Source: Selaginella moellendorffii
Taxonomy: Eukaryota > Streptophyta > Lycopodiopsida > Selaginellales > Selaginellaceae
DNA: 64,000 bases
Assembly: GCF_000143415.4 (NCBI RefSeq)
Contig: NW_003314359.1
Location: 227,437-291,436 of the forward strand
Reading direction: 5' to 3'
Numbering within the stretch: the first letter of the stretch is position 1; every line of letters starts with the position of its first letter. The translations under genes were made by a program, and so were the position numbers. Positions 20,691 to 32,713 of the stretch are shown here, in pieces. The notes below the pieces were generated by a model. It saw only the letters and a program-made list of their open reading frames with translations. It had not been told where the DNA came from and searched no databases.

Positions 20691-21904
20691 ATGGCGGAGG
20701 CGGTCGTGGCGGCGGCAGCGCAGCCCACCAAGCTCTCGTATTTCGACAATATGCGGCAGCTCCAAGCAACAGCCAAGGTGCTCTCCATCACAAAGGTAGC
20801 GAGTGCGTTTTCTAGCTAGGATGTTTAGATGAAGTCCTCTCCTCATTCTCCAGGATTCTGAGCGAGTAGCCATTGTTTCGGATCGGACAATCTTGTATCC
20901 TCAAGGAGGTGGACAGCCCGCGGACAGGGGCTCCATTTCGAGCTTGAATGGAGACACTACATTCCAAGTTCAGGACACAAGGATGAAGAATGGAGTTGTA
21001 AGTTTTCGTTTTGTTTCTTCTCAGAGGATTTACTGCTTCACTCTTGTGCTGGCTGTAGGTCTATCACTATGGTGTCTTTGAGCCATCAGACTCTACGTTC
21101 GAAGCTGGCCAGGAAGTCACCCTGAGAGTTGAGTCGCAACGCAGGGAATTACACTCAAGGTGCAACACAATCTACAAGCAAACCAGTACTTATCTCTTTT
21201 TTTTTTCGAGAACAGGCTGCACACTGCGGGGCACTTGATAGATGTATGCATGGAACTTGTGGGACGAACTTTGGAGCCGGCAAAAGCAAACCATTCTCCA
21301 GAGGGGTATGACTTTCGATTCTCAACTTTACACTTTGCAAAGCATTTCTTTCCGGGATAGAGCTTTTGTCGAGTACATAGGAGCAATTCCGAGCGGTGAG
21401 ATAGAGTCGACTCGTGTTGCCCTGCAGAAAGAAATCGATCGTTTGATAGCAAGTGGTGCTTCGGTGAGTTGTACTATGCCGATGCTTTGTCTTTGTTCTT
21501 ATTCTTTTTGGTGCCAGTGTATTTATTCGTGCTAGTACTACAGGTAAATGCATCTGTGGTACCTTATGACGAGGCTGCTGGCTTGTGCGGCGGGAGCCTT
21601 CCCGATTATATATCCAAGGTATACTCTTATGAATTGGATACAACTTATGATCTTTGTATCTGACCTCCAATTTTCAAATGCCACAGGATAGCAGTCCCAG
21701 AATCGTGAGGATCGGAGATCACACGGGATGCCCCTGCGGTGGCACTCATGTCGACGATGTTAGCTCACTCACGGGCTTGAAAGTAAGCGACTTCGAAAGA
21801 AAGAGCGTCAAGAGGTTTTGAGCTTACATATGTTGCGCGCTTCACAGGTGACGCAGATCAGAGTGAAAAAAGGAGTGACAAAAGTTAGCTACACGCTGAA
21901 ATGA
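20691..21904 (+). CDS. AlaX-type alanyl-tRNA editing protein
   Basis: Eight exons, 20691-20795, 20854-20997, 21059-21159, 21216-21305, 21361-21463, 21544-21618, 21687-21782 and 21848-21904, give 256 aa. The HTAGH motif (H119, H123) and CGGTH motif (C223, H227) are the zinc ligands of the free-standing editing domain related to the second additional domain of threonyl/alanyl-tRNA synthetases. The TILYPQGGGQPxDRG segment is the other family signature. Proteins of this kind hydrolyse Ser- or Gly-mischarged tRNA-Ala in trans. The start is chosen at MAEAVVAAAAQ; an upstream in-frame AUG-containing stretch from 20535 looks like leader. This is the only unfused AlaX copy in the window. Confidence 0.88.
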
Positions 21905-22438
21905 TCAGAAGCAACCGGCAAGATGTTTCGGAGATATTTGAATCGTGTTACAGTAAGCTCTGTGCGGTTTCGTGTCATGGTTTCTTGTGTTGATCTTCTC
22001 GTGACTTGCAGATTTCTCTATGATTCTCGAGAGCTTCGCCCTTGATCAATATCTCCTCCGGGTTTCAGGTCTTGCTGAAAACCGCAGAGATATTTCTCTC
22101 AGTTCGCTATTGATGCTCACAAAATCAGATTTTAAGTACTTTTGCTGATAGATGGCATTGTGATTCATAGTGTCGGACTTACTTGATCTGCCGTGCAATG
22201 ACGCAGGCACCGACGCACCAAAAGCACTCTGCGAGATCTAAAAGAAATGGAAAGACAGAGAGTGGACACCTGCTGGAAAAGACTAGTCGCTAGTGCGTTT
22301 CGCTCAATTGCTTTTCGTGTGTTTGGATAGCAAGCCTGCTACTTTTCACTCCACAGTTCTTACGATGAATATAATTCCTTGTGATAGTCATACACAAGCA
22401 TCATTCCGGGTATAATCGTGCAATTCTATATTAAACCA
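21905..22438. other. AlaX downstream flank
   Basis: Matches 6849-7383. No ORF can be supported. Confidence 0.6.
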
Positions 22439-23199
22439 TGGGCCTAGGACAATATAGCACATTAGATTTAACTAATCACGATCCACTGTGAGACTGGAAG
22501 TAATTATTTGGCAGGGCGTTTGGCTGGAAGTCAATTTTTGAGGCGTTGATCTGTCAAATCGCAGCCGCCCGCTCCCTCCATACGTAACGGGCATGTCACG
22601 CCATGGGAAAAAAGTCCGCGCGGGGGTTTTTACTCGTGGGTTAAACGCAGTCCACGTGGATTCACCAGTCCCATTTTTCCGTTCGATGGTCGACATGTAA
22701 GCACGTTATTCCTTTAATGTGGCACGTTTTGTCCAAAGCCGGCGATGGGGACCGTCGATGCTGTCAATCCGACGGCCGCAGCGCCCGGGCGTACGTGTTC
22801 GTACGGAATCGCGTTTTGCTTAGTGGTTTTGTTGTAGTTCTTAGGTAGGTGGAGTGGAGGCCAAGGCGGAGGCGCGGGCGCGGGCGCGGGCGCTACAGCG
22901 ATTCCGGCGAGCGGCGGCCGTGGCCGTGAATCTCCGGAGAATGCCGCTGCGATGATCCGCGCAGCGGCGCCTTGATCGCTTCCCGGGCGTGCGAAGATCG
23001 CTGTGCATTGTCGAGGTGAGCATTTTGGGGACAATGTGGATTCGCCGCTCGAGTGATGTGCATTTCTAGCTAAATCGCGCATTGGAATTAGCTTAGCGAT
23101 GAATTTCGGTGGAGATATAGATGTGTGCGTTGTGAGCTGCTGGATTTGCACTGAGCGAGTTGTGGAACTGTGCAGCGAGTCAGGGGAAACGCCTTCCAA
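22439..23199. other. Unique upstream region of the IQD gene
   Basis: Single-copy sequence after the end of unit C, GC-rich from about 22740 with a GCGGGC-type run near 22870-22890. It probably contains the IQD promoter and leader. The leader may be spliced (GAGGTGAGC near 23010, TGTGCAG near 23172), but this is not proven. Confidence 0.4.
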
Positions 23200-24924
23200 A
23201 TGGGGAAGAAGAAGTGGTTCTCTGCCGTGAAAAAGGCATTTGGATCGCCCTCCAAAAATGAAAAGGAGAAAACCGACACCTCGTCCGTCAAGGAGTCGGA
23301 AAAATTAGATAACAATAATGTGAGTTGGATCTTTTATCTGATTCTCATCTCGAGCACTAACACACTTCCTCCTCGTTTCAGAGAAAACAGATCCAGGATG
23401 AAAACCAAAACCAAAAAAAATGGAATGGTGCAACGGATGATAATTCGGTACTTCAAACCGAAGACGAGCAAAGCAAGCATGCGATGGCTGTTGCTGTTGC
23501 TACTGCTGCGGCGGCCGAGGCTGCTGTTGCTGCTGCTCAGGCGGCCGCTGCTGTCGTTCGACTTACTGGTGGACGACCGTCTGTCCATGGTGGAAAACCG
23601 AAAGAGGAGTGGGCCGCTGTGAAGATCCAGACTGCCTTTCGAGGATATCTGGTGCGTGTTTTTTCTGTGGATCTTAGTCTTCATTTGTTTCATATTTGAT
23701 CAACCAGGCTCGACGTGCACTGCGTGCCTTGAGAGGTCTGGTAAGGCTACAAGCTTTGGTTCGCGGGCATGCCGTCCGTCGTCAGGCAACTATGACGTTA
23801 CGATGCATGCAAGCTCTTGTGCGCGTCCAAGCTCGGGTACGTGCAAGAAGAGTCAGGATGGCGGAAGAATCTCAAACTCTGAAGAATCAAGTTTGGCAAA
23901 AGCGACTCGAGGAACAAGAAGCGCTTCCTGACGTACGTATTTTAACATAGCTTTCCAGCTGACTAGATTTCGTTTGTCTTTTGGTTTCCAAAGGTTGAGG
24001 CGAGTGTGGAAGTTTGGGATCACAGCGTGAAGACTGCCGAGGAAATTCAAGCTAAGATGCAAAGCAAACAGGAAGCTGCCATGAAAAGAGAGAGAGCTCT
24101 GGCCTACGCTTTTTCTCACCAAGTAAGCTTACGCCTCCAGTCTCAGAACTACATCTTTCTTCTTATTGCAGCTGTGGAGATCGGAACCAAAAGATGCTTC
24201 TGCTATGTATCTGGATGGCGATCCAGAAAAGTCACACTGGGGATGGAGCTGGTTAGAGCGGTGGATGACTGCTCGGCCGTGGGAGGGCCGTGCTATGGAG
24301 AAAGATGCTCCCGATGGCTTCTCTCTAAAGAGCAACGAGGACGTGGTAACTAAAATACTAGAGGTTGATTCCGGGCGGTTTAGTTCAAGCGGCAGGCGGA
24401 AGCAGGAAAACGAGCTGAATAGTCCCAGTCTCACGAACAAAAGCAACGGGAACCACACACCATCCGCGAGAGGAATGCTTCACTCGGCCAGTCCAAGAAG
24501 TACGCGTTTGGTCGACGACAGGACGCCCCGAAGTACAATAAACAATAGCTTGCCAGCTATTGCTGTGAAACATCCCAACAATTCGAGCATTTCAAGTTCA
24601 GTCAGGGATGACGAGAGCCTTGCGAGCTATCCTTCGGTTCCAAGCTACATGGCACCGACAGAATCCACAAGAGCTCGGTCCCGCTCCAGCAGTACTCCCA
24701 AGCAAAGGCCTGCAACTCCAGACAAGGATGCAGCGAAGAAAAGACTCTCATATCCTTTGGCTGACGGCGTTGTTCCAAACTCCGGACCTTTACGTTCTAC
24801 CAGAAACAGCGGAATCACGCAGAAGAGTCCGGGACTGAAAGGCAAGCCGACAGGGATGTCTCTTCAGGATAGCATCGGCTCGGATGCTCCACTGCTGGGA
24901 GAGGACACGAAACGTTTTAGATGA
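23200..24924 (+). CDS. IQ67-domain (IQD) calmodulin-binding protein
   Basis: Five exons, 23200-23319, 23382-23651, 23708-23932, 23994-24122 and 24172-24924, give 498 aa. It begins [19 protein letters not shown], the classic IQD N-terminus. The IQ67 block, interrupted by an intron at the family's usual place, spans about residues 117-185 with the IQ motif [19 protein letters not shown] and several following basic helices. The AYAFSHQLWRS and [16 protein letters not shown] motifs are further family marks. The C-terminal half is Ser/Arg-rich and disordered. IQD proteins bind calmodulin and scaffold it to microtubules, membranes or the nucleus. Residues about 57-82 are an alanine/valine-rich stretch before the IQ region. 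Confidence 0.93.
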
Positions 24925-25208
24925 AGAAGAAAAAGAAAAACATGACGCGGTAGTGCTCGAGGTGATGCAGCCAGGAATAAAGTCTTGGGCTTGCGGAGGT
25001 GAATGCCGAGATTGGGAAATGTTTACTGTAAAGCTTCTGCTTTCTTTCACTGCTTTCCTATTTTGCTAACAGTGTGCAACTATCATTTGTTCTTACTTTT
25101 GCTTTCTTACTTACCTCAGGTGACTAGAAGCGCTTGAACAATGGACGGTATGTATGACTGCATAATTTTGTTTTTCTTTCTGATGGGTGTGTTTCTGGAT
25201 CTGCAGGT

Positions 25209-25880
25209 TTAAAGCCTCCAGAAATTGAGCTGCTTCTTTGGCGATGTGCTAGACTTTGGAAAAGGTCGGAAGAGCTCGCGACCACCTCTGTAGCACCTGG
25301 TGTCTGCTATCTGGACGGGAGAAGCAACGGAAAACTTTGATGGACTGGAAAGTTTGGGAAGCTTCTGACGTCCAGGACTCAGGATAGGAAGCAAGTGATC
25401 ATCCACCGACCCAGCCGAGAGTTGAGATTTTCTGGACAAGGCGTCGTTGTTGCTGCTGCTGACGAAAGACAACATTCCGGAGCTCGCGGCGTTGTGATAT
25501 GACACGACTTTTTTCCTCGGAGCGTCCCCGGACTTTGGAGAAGGGAACTGGAAGAGTTTTGCTCCCTTCGATCTGGAGTTTCTGAGAGAGCTGGATCTTC
25601 CCAGTGCGTCCTTGCAGCTTGTTTTGATGACACCGGGACTACGTTCTGTACATGATCCCGACTTCATCACCGGTGAGCTCCTGTTACCTCTTGCGTTGCT
25701 TGCAAAGTTTCCGCAGTAGACTGACACAGCCTCGTTCCTGACCTGCAGCTGAGGCGCAGCGAGCTTGATTGTTTTGGAGCTTTCCTGGTGGAGCTGGAGC
25801 TCTTTCTCCATAAGTGAGACGATGGTCCCCTTGGCTCCAATTGCAACTGGTCCAGCCTTGTCGTCGATGGAGCTCTCCAT
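25209..25880 (-). CDS. Unrecognised basic, Ser-rich plant protein
   Basis: Open frame of 223 aa starting at MESSIDDKAGP. I do not recognise the family. It is basic and serine-rich, with an N-terminal segment KGTIVSLMEKELQLHQ that could be a short helix and a C-terminus ending SPKKQLNFWRL. The middle is probably disordered. A good splice donor (complement of 25931-25940) lies just upstream on the same strand, so a 5' exon, possibly noncoding, may exist. It lies tail-to-tail with the IQD gene. Confidence 0.6.
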   Translation of the reverse strand: MESSIDDKAGPVAIGAKGTIVSLMEKELQLHQESSKTIKLAAPQLQVRNEAVSVYCGNFASNARGNRSSPVMKSGSCTERSPGVIKTSCKDALGRSSSLRNSRSKGAKLFQFPSPKSGDAPRKKVVSYHNAASSGMLSFVSSSNNDALSRKSQLSAGSVDDHLLPILSPGRQKLPKLSSPSKFSVASPVQIADTRCYRGGRELFRPFPKSSTSPKKQLNFWRL

Positions 25881-27148
25881 AATGTTCCCACACCAAAGAT
25901 ACGCTCCTCTCAGCTTCTTCCACTGCTCAACTTACCGTGAGTTCCTTTCCAGTTTTTCCTGTGGATCCCCCGCTGTTGCCAGGTTGCCCCCGGCATCTAC
26001 TGCTGTCTATTCCGCGGAGTGAAGAGCAGGGAGGAAACTTTCAACCAGCGGAATAATGGTGTCACAGGAAGAACACTCTCGGCAGCAAAGCAACACACTC
26101 AGCAGCAATCAAGTCGATGATATAGTGGAAGTAAATGCGGAGCTGCAAGGACACACACACTCACAAGCCACAGTTCAAGCGCTCTTTTAGCTACTGATGA
26201 CTGAGCTCTTTCCCGAAATGCACGCCATACCAACCAGCAACAACGAACTCTTCCGCGCTAGCCGAAGGGATATGAAAGCGAAGTGTGAGCAGAGGTCGCA
26301 GCTCTGGAGGAGGAGGAGGTGTAGAGGAATCAAATCACTCGCATTGCAGGCTTAGCTTATCGCAGCAGTGCAGGGGACAGGGTGACAGAGGCGGACAAGA
26401 AAAACAAAGCGCGCCGAGGCAAAACGAAGCACAGCGCGGCCAAGGCAAAGCGAAGCTCGAGAAATCACATGCAAGGCCTTTCGGCCCAGCGCGAAAGCGA
26501 GCTTTCTCCTTGTCGCTACTTGTGGCAGATTAAGCGGAAGATGGGATTGAATAGAAGCGAAGTTTTCAAGCACCATGGCAAGCGCTCCAAATACAGGTTG
26601 GTTTTATTTGGGGTGGAAGATTTTTCTTTGCGTGTTGCTTTGTTTATGAAGCACAAGGGCCCTGTGAATAGCGATCTCCTCTCGATTCGATGGATTAGTA
26701 TCGGTATAAGTTTTCAAAATTTTATAAAATTTTATTTTTATAAAGGTAAGCAAACTTTATTTATTTTATTTCGTATTTTAAGTAACTATTTTGCATTGCT
26801 CACACCAGTTGCGCTTGACAAGGAAAGAAGCGTTACAGCATTAATCTATGCGTGAGAATGATGGTCAAATCGGTCAAGGCGGCGAGACAACGACCAAGAA
26901 AGGCCATGCAAAGTTGGCGGCGAAGCCATGAAGGAAGTTCTTTCTTGGCTTGCTGACTTGGCAATGGTAGGTTTTTACTCTTGACGTGGCACTCGCTTTC
27001 GCGGCAAGGAGGTGAAAGGGCGTTTTCCTTGGAGAATGGCGGAGAAAGGAGGAGGTAAGCAGTGAGACGGCTAATGGCCCCGCCGCCCGGGTGTGGCGAG
27101 GCAGCCATCGACAGGCACTGGTGGTGGTGGGCGAAGTGGTGGTGATTC
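25881..27148. other. Intergenic region
   Basis: No supported gene. Part of it (25930-26110) may be leader of the gene at 25209-25880. An AT-rich patch lies at 26700-26790. The end is presumably the promoter and leader of the transporter starting at 27149. Confidence 0.5.
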
Positions 27149-28898
27149 ATGGGAAGCCTTTCCTCTCGCGATCACCACCAGCAGGGCTTTCATCTTCTCG
27201 CGAACAACAGCTCCACCCAAGAATCCACCGATCGATCCAGCTACAAGAGGGACGGAAGCAAGCCGCGAGCGGAAGAGCTTGTCGAGTCTGGGCGATGCAC
27301 GGATTCCAGGGCCTGCCCGTGCGTCGATTGCTTGAGCGACAACGCTGCTCAGCCCGGCCACTCCACCTTCTTCCAGGCCACCATCAATGCCTTCGTCTTG
27401 CTCATCGGTAAGCCTCTCCTCTTAACTCTTTCTCTGCAATGCATAGATCTTAGCTCTCTCTCTCTCTCTCTCTCTCTGTCTGGGGATTGCTTCATAGATC
27501 TAGCTTCGCTCTCTATCCCTGTGTGTGTGTGTGTGTGTGTGTCTATCTGTCTGGGATTGATTCATAGATCTAGCTTCGCTCTCTATCCCTCTCGACCGAT
27601 CGACCACCTTTGCTGTTGTTTGTCTTGCAGGGCTGGGAACCCTGTCGTCCGCGTACGCGGTGGAGCGGTGCGGCTTTTTGGGCCTGGCGGTGCTGTGCAT
27701 CACCGCCACCTTCTTCTGGATGGGCTCCAAGCTCGTCTGCCTGTGCATGGAGCCCGACGAGAGCCTCCGCAACTACCAGGACGTGGCCGCCAAGGCCTTC
27801 CCGCGCTGGGGCCGCCTCCTCATCACCACCTTCTTCTACATCGACATTTTGGGCAGCCTCGTCGGCTACATGGTGTCCATGGGCGACACCATGCTCCTCA
27901 TCTTCCCCCGCTCCCACCTCCGCGTCCTGGGATTCACCGGCAAGACCATCTTCACCTGCATCGCCTTCCTGGTCATCCTCCCCACCGTCTGGTTCCGCAA
28001 GCTCAGCACCATCTCCTACCTCTCCTTCTGGTGCGCCATTAGCATCCTCGTCACCATCGTCTGCCTCCTCGTCGCGGGCATCAAGAACAACATCGGCTTC
28101 GACCAGGACGTGGCCGTCTTCCGCCCCCGCAACGTCCCCATCGCCACCGGTGTGTACACCTTCACCTTTGGCGCCACCGCGGTTCTTCCCAACGTCTACC
28201 GCTCCATGAAGTCCCCCGGCAGATTCTCCGAGGTACTACTCCATCCACTGCCACTGCCACTGCCACACAAAAACTTCCTCTAAAGTGATCATCGGTAAGT
28301 CTGTGTCTCACTAGATGCAAACTTGAGACTGGGCTGACGAACTTTGCAGGTTCTGACGCTCAGCTTCGCCATGGCGACGCTGCTCAACGTGATCGTGGGC
28401 ATAATCGGCTCCGTGATGTTTGGAGCGCAGACCAAAGCCCAGGTTCACCTCAGCATGCCGCCCAATCTCCTGGCGTCCAAAGTGGCCATCTGGGCAACGC
28501 TCATCACCCCCGTCACCCAGTTCGCGCTCTTCCTCTCGCCCATCTCGTGCGAGCTCGAGGGTGTGCTGCTGCCGCGGCTGCCGTGGAGGAGCGACTCCAG
28601 GCTCGTGCACGCCGCCTCCATGGCGCTGCGGACGGCGCTGCTGCTGGGCATCACCCTGGGCGCGCTCGTCTTCCCATACTTCGCAAACATCATCGAGCTC
28701 ATCGGCTCCTCTGTGAGCGTCACGCTGTGCGTCGTCTTCCCCTGCGTCTTCTACGTCAAGATCTTCTACCGGAGCTTGATCCAGGCGCAGCAGCGGTGGA
28801 GGCTGGTGGGGATCGTGGGGATTGTCGTGGTCAGCGCGCTGGCTGGGGTCGCGGGCACCGTGGTTTCCATCCAGGACTTGGCGCGCAAGAAGAACTAG
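27149..28898 (+). CDS. AVT1-like vacuolar amino acid transporter
   Basis: Three exons, 27149-27407, 27631-28232 and 28350-28898, give 469 aa. The hydrophilic N-terminus of about 70 residues is followed by about ten membrane segments. The FQATINAFVLLIGLGTLSSAY start of the first helix and the later GVYTFTFGATAVLPNVYRSM segment are typical of the amino acid/auxin permease (AAAP) superfamily, AVT1 branch. Members exchange protons for neutral amino acids, usually at the vacuole. The third exon covers the last helices (ELIGSSVSVTLCVVFPC is characteristic). Intron 1 contains CT and GT microsatellites. The exact substrate is not readable. Confidence 0.87.
27455..27595. repeat. CT/GT microsatellites and a short tandem duplication in intron 1
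   Basis: A run of about 11 CT units is followed by about 9 GT units. A segment of about 45 bp (starting CTGTCTGGG) is present twice, at about 27476 and 27549, with one indel and one substitution. Confidence 0.85.
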
Positions 28899-29087
28899 GA
28901 AGTAGAGAATTTTGGATTGAGCAAAAAAAGAAAAAATGCGTTGACGTTGACGACTTGACCGTTGACGGCATAGGACAGCATATGCTGCATATGCTTAGAG
29001 GATCTTTCCTTTCTTTTGGATCGACGACAGGACACATGTCCGCTACGGATTGACAAGCTCTGTCTGGGTTTTGCCGAGCAGCGAGCG

Positions 29088-31809
29088 ATGGCGGCCGCGA
29101 TCGCATGCCATGCCGCCATTGCGGCCAAGGCGGGCGGCGGCGATCCAGCTCCCGGAGCGCCCAAGACCGCTGTGGCGGCCGTAAAAAGCAAGAGCTTCAA
29201 TGGGAGAGCGAGCTTTTCCTCCACGAAAAGGTTTGGGAGTTTCTTTAGTTTCCATGGTTTTTTGAGATCGTTGTGATCTCTTCTAGGCCAAATTGCCGTG
29301 CATTGGCTTCCCAGACCGCGACGAAGATCGGGGGTAAGATTCCTTTTCTCCTTGCCGAGACGATAGAGCAATTTGTTTCTTTTCTCCTTGCCGAGACGTC
29401 GTGTAGGTGCCGGGGAGCCAGCAGCAGCATTGGAACTCGACTCCCTGCGAGACACGATACTTTCTCGATCCGACCTTAGCGAAACCAGCCGTCGCGCGAA
29501 GACTCCTTTCAATGTGGTGATCGTCTCGTCCGAAGCCGCGCCATACTCCAAGACTGGCGGCCTTGGCGACGTCTGCGGCTCGCTACCAGTCTCGCTTGCT
29601 CGCAGAGGCCACCGCGTCATGGTTATAACACCTCGCTACCTCAGCGCAGCGACGCAGCACTTGTACAAGGCAGCGGTCGACGCGCAGTGCCGCATCAAGG
29701 TGGGATGTTTCGGAGCCGAGCACGAAGTCGCGTTTTTCCACGAGTATCGAGCGGGTGTTGATTGGGTGTGGAACTACTCTCTTCTTTCTCAAGTTTTGAT
29801 CAGCTCCTTTTGACAGGTTTTCGTGGATCATCCCTCGTATCATCGCCTTGGAACCCCGTACGGAGACACGCGTGGAACTTTCGGCGATAACCAAGTACGC
29901 GCAGTGTTTGTCGATCGATTTTTCGAGCTTTTGCGAATGTGTTTTCTCTTGGCAGTTTCGATTCACTCTTTTGTGCCATGCCGCGTGCGAAGCTCCTCTG
30001 GTTTTGCCTCTCGGTGGCTGCGTATATGGCGATAAGTGTTTGTTCATTGCCAATGACTGGCATGCCGGTCTGGTTCCAGTGTAAGTGGTGGTATGGTTTT
30101 TCTTCCTTGTTTGCGACTTACGGGATACATAATGTAGGCTGATATCTTCCAAGTACCGTCGAAACAATGTGTACAAAGACTCCCGCTGCGTGCTTGCCAT
30201 CCACAATCTCGCACATCAGGTGGATCCAAACCTCGATTTCCTGGTTTTAGTTTGAGCTGACTGACCTTGACACGCACCAGGGAGTTGAGCCATCGACAAC
30301 GTATGGAAACCTCGGCTTGCCTCCTGACTGGTATGGAGCATTGGAATGGGTGTTTCCACACTGGGCGAGGGCGCATGCTCTTGACAAAGGAGAAGCTGTC
30401 AACCACTTGAAAGGTGGCATTGTTACTGCAGATCGCATCCTCACAGTCAGCCAGGTTCTCGCCTTTTGGCCATTTCTTTCTTCAACTCTCAGGAATTTTT
30501 TTTTCGTTGGCAGGGATATGCTTGGGAGATGACCACCGCGGAGGGTGGATTCGGTTTGGACGGTCTCCTCCGTAGCAGGAACTCAGTAATTAATGGTGAC
30601 ACTTGACACTTTGGCCTGTTCTACTTCGATGTTTTGAGCTGGTTCTAAGCGTTTTTATCATAGCTATGTGACAGGTATAACAAACGGGATTGACGTTGAT
30701 GACTGGAATCCAGCGACAGACAGGAACATCGCTTCACAGTATACACTTGACGACTTTTCGGGAAAGGTGAGGCGATAAAACGCAGAGTTCACAGGGTTCA
30801 TGCTGTGGTTTTTAAGTCCAGGCTCAGTGCAAAGCGGCAATTCAAAAGGAGCTGGGGTTGGCGGTGAGGCCGGATGTCCCGCTGGTACGCAAGAAAATTC
30901 TGGAGAGTCTCTTTATCTCGAATCACTTGGTTTCACTTCACAGATTGGGTTTATCGGACGTTTAGACTACCAGAAAGGTCCAGATCTTATCCAGGAAGCA
31001 TTGCCAGAGCTCTTGTCCGACGACGTGCAAATGGTACACTCGGAATGATGCTTCTACTTTCAAACTTCATATAGTCATGTTTTGCAGATAATGCTGGGCT
31101 CTGGAGAGCCTTCTATCGAGTCGTGGATGGTGTGGGCCGAGGTAAATTACAAAGAAAAGTTTCGAGGATGGGTTGGTTTCAACGTGCCGGTTGCGCATCG
31201 GATCACTGCCGGGTAACGATTGTCCGCTGCTGTTCCTTGTTTCTCGTATTTGATTGTTGATGTTGCAGGTGTGATATCTTGCTGATGCCTTCGCGATTTG
31301 AGCCTTGTGGACTAAATCAGCTCTACGCAATGAGATATGGAACTATACCCGTCGTTCATTCAACCGGGGGCCTTCGGGTGCGTGGTCGTGATCATTTCAA
31401 CTCAATAACACTCATCTCTTTGGTTTTTGCTGTCACTGCAGGACACAGTCGAGGGCTTCAATCCATTTGCAAATGGTGGACTAGGTGCTGGGACAGGGTG
31501 AGCAAAGCTCCACATTTTCCTTTCCTTACCAAAACGTTTGCTTTCCTCTCTTACAGATGGACTTTTTCTCCATTGTCGAAGGACGCCATGATGGGAGTAA
31601 GTTGACATGGTTGTGTGTTGTGATCCAAAGAACAATTTTTCTCTTCTGTGCAGGCGTTGTTTACAGCCATTTCAACGTACAGGAACCACAAAGAGTCGTG
31701 GAATGGGATAATCAAGCGCGGCATGTCGCAGGACTTCTCGTGGGATCGAGCGGCACTGCAATACGAGCAAGTCTTTGAGTGGACGATGATGGATCCCCCT
31801 TACGCTTGA
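29088..31809 (+). CDS. SS1: Starch synthase I, chloroplastic
   Basis: Multi-exon GT5-family glucosyltransferase adding glucose from ADP-glucose to the non-reducing ends of short amylopectin chains. The N-terminus ([14 protein letters not shown] and Ser/Lys-rich sequence) looks like a plastid transit peptide. The ADP-glucose-binding [10 protein letters not shown] motif is in exon 3 near 29550. Next come [23 protein letters not shown] and the [14 protein letters not shown] signature of the second Rossmann domain. [17 protein letters not shown] is encoded near 31300 and HSTGGL just after. The C-terminus [15 protein letters not shown] is the form usual for class I enzymes, supporting SSI rather than SSII-IV or granule-bound synthase. 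All introns I traced are short and GT-AG (for example after 29230 and 29333). The stop is at 31807-31809. Confidence 0.92.
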
Positions 31810-31909
31810 TGGGTATGTTTACACACACGGCTTGATCTAATAAATCTTTTTCCTTCTCGTTTCTCTCACAGATAATAAATGTCAAACTAGAGCTAGAATC
31901 TGGGAACTC

Positions 31910-32402
31910 TCATTCTTCCTCGAGGTTTATGGAGTCCTTGAACTTGGCGTAGAGCACCCGCTTGAGCTCGTTCATCTTGGACACGACCTCGTCCTTCTCC
32001 TCCGCCAGCCGCCCCAGCTCTCGATCGCTCTCCTCCTTGAGGCACTCGAGCTTGCTCTCAATCTCCTCCTTGCTCAGGTGCCCAAACACCTCGCCAATCT
32101 GGTAGCGCACAACCTCCTCGTCGCTCAGCACCAGCTCGTTGCTTGCGTCCTCGAGATTCTCCGCCAGCTCCTGGTTGCGCAACCAACATTCTCTCAAAAC
32201 CGCGACGAGAGCAAGCAAGAGTTACGTGCCTTTTTCGCCTTGATCTCGTCCTCGAGGTCGTGGAACTTGGCGTTGAGTCGCCCAAACGCGTTGATGTTCT
32301 GCTGATCCTCCCATGTCACCTCCGTCTCCACGCCCTCCCCCTGCCACGCCAGAGAAAGGATGAAACCACAGCGCGAGCCACAGCGCTACTTGCCTGCTGC
32401 AT
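31910..32402 (-). CDS. PFD4: Prefoldin subunit 4
   Basis: Three exons on the minus strand, 32402-32394, 32340-32230 and 32170-31910, give 126 aa. The order is MQQ, then [18 protein letters not shown], then [10 protein letters not shown], then YQIGEVFGH and finally [15 protein letters not shown]. This matches prefoldin 4 end to end. The protein is an all-helical coiled-coil subunit of the hexameric prefoldin chaperone that hands actin and tubulin to the CCT chaperonin. Both introns read GC-AG on this strand (CAG|GCAAGT and AAG|GCACGT), and both are phase 0. Only these splice sites give a protein of family length without gap or frame break. It lies tail-to-tail with SS1, with 100 bp between the stop codons. 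A decayed copy of this region lies at 46650-46880. Confidence 0.88.
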
Positions 32403-32506
32403 CGCTTTTGCCCTAAATGGGTAAAAGGATCTTTTTAGGGCATAAATTATATTATGATTACGTATATAATTTAATATGTTACAAAATACAAATAATTAAT
32501 TATATA

Positions 32507-32681
32507 TGTGAGTGCATGGAATATGGAAAGGGAATACAGAAATGTGCATATTAATTAGCCCAAAAACCCTAGCTTATATACAGGAGCGAAGGGTCCGAAT
32601 TGAAACCAATTCGACGGCTACTAAAATCCCATTATGCTAAAATTAGTATACAGCATTGTAGCCGTACACTTGGCCCTCACA
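32507..32681 (-). repeat. Gypsy element 3' LTR (left)
   Basis: 175 bp, TGTGAG...CTCACA, about 90% identical by eye to the right LTR. The divergence indicates an insertion that is not recent. Confidence 0.9.
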
Positions 32682-32713
32682 TCATCCCCTCTTCTCGGAA
32701 TAATGGAAGACTA

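Larger units (their letters stand above)
14657..22438. repeat. Tandem segmental duplication, unit C
   Basis: Third copy, rearranged. It starts with the direct left flank (14657-14966), then an inverted segment (14967-16965), then a short filler, then MFS-3, 2OGD-3 and AlaX in direct orientation. Its right end at 22438 runs into unique DNA upstream of the IQD gene. Confidence 0.88.

Noticed and set aside
24166-24353. Extra plus ORF at the IQD exon 5 start
   Set aside because: It reads through an intron; the spliced IQD frame accounts for the region.
32501-32506. Target site duplication of the gypsy element
   Set aside because: The left flank ATATA and the right flank TGTAA do not match, so no TSD is claimed.
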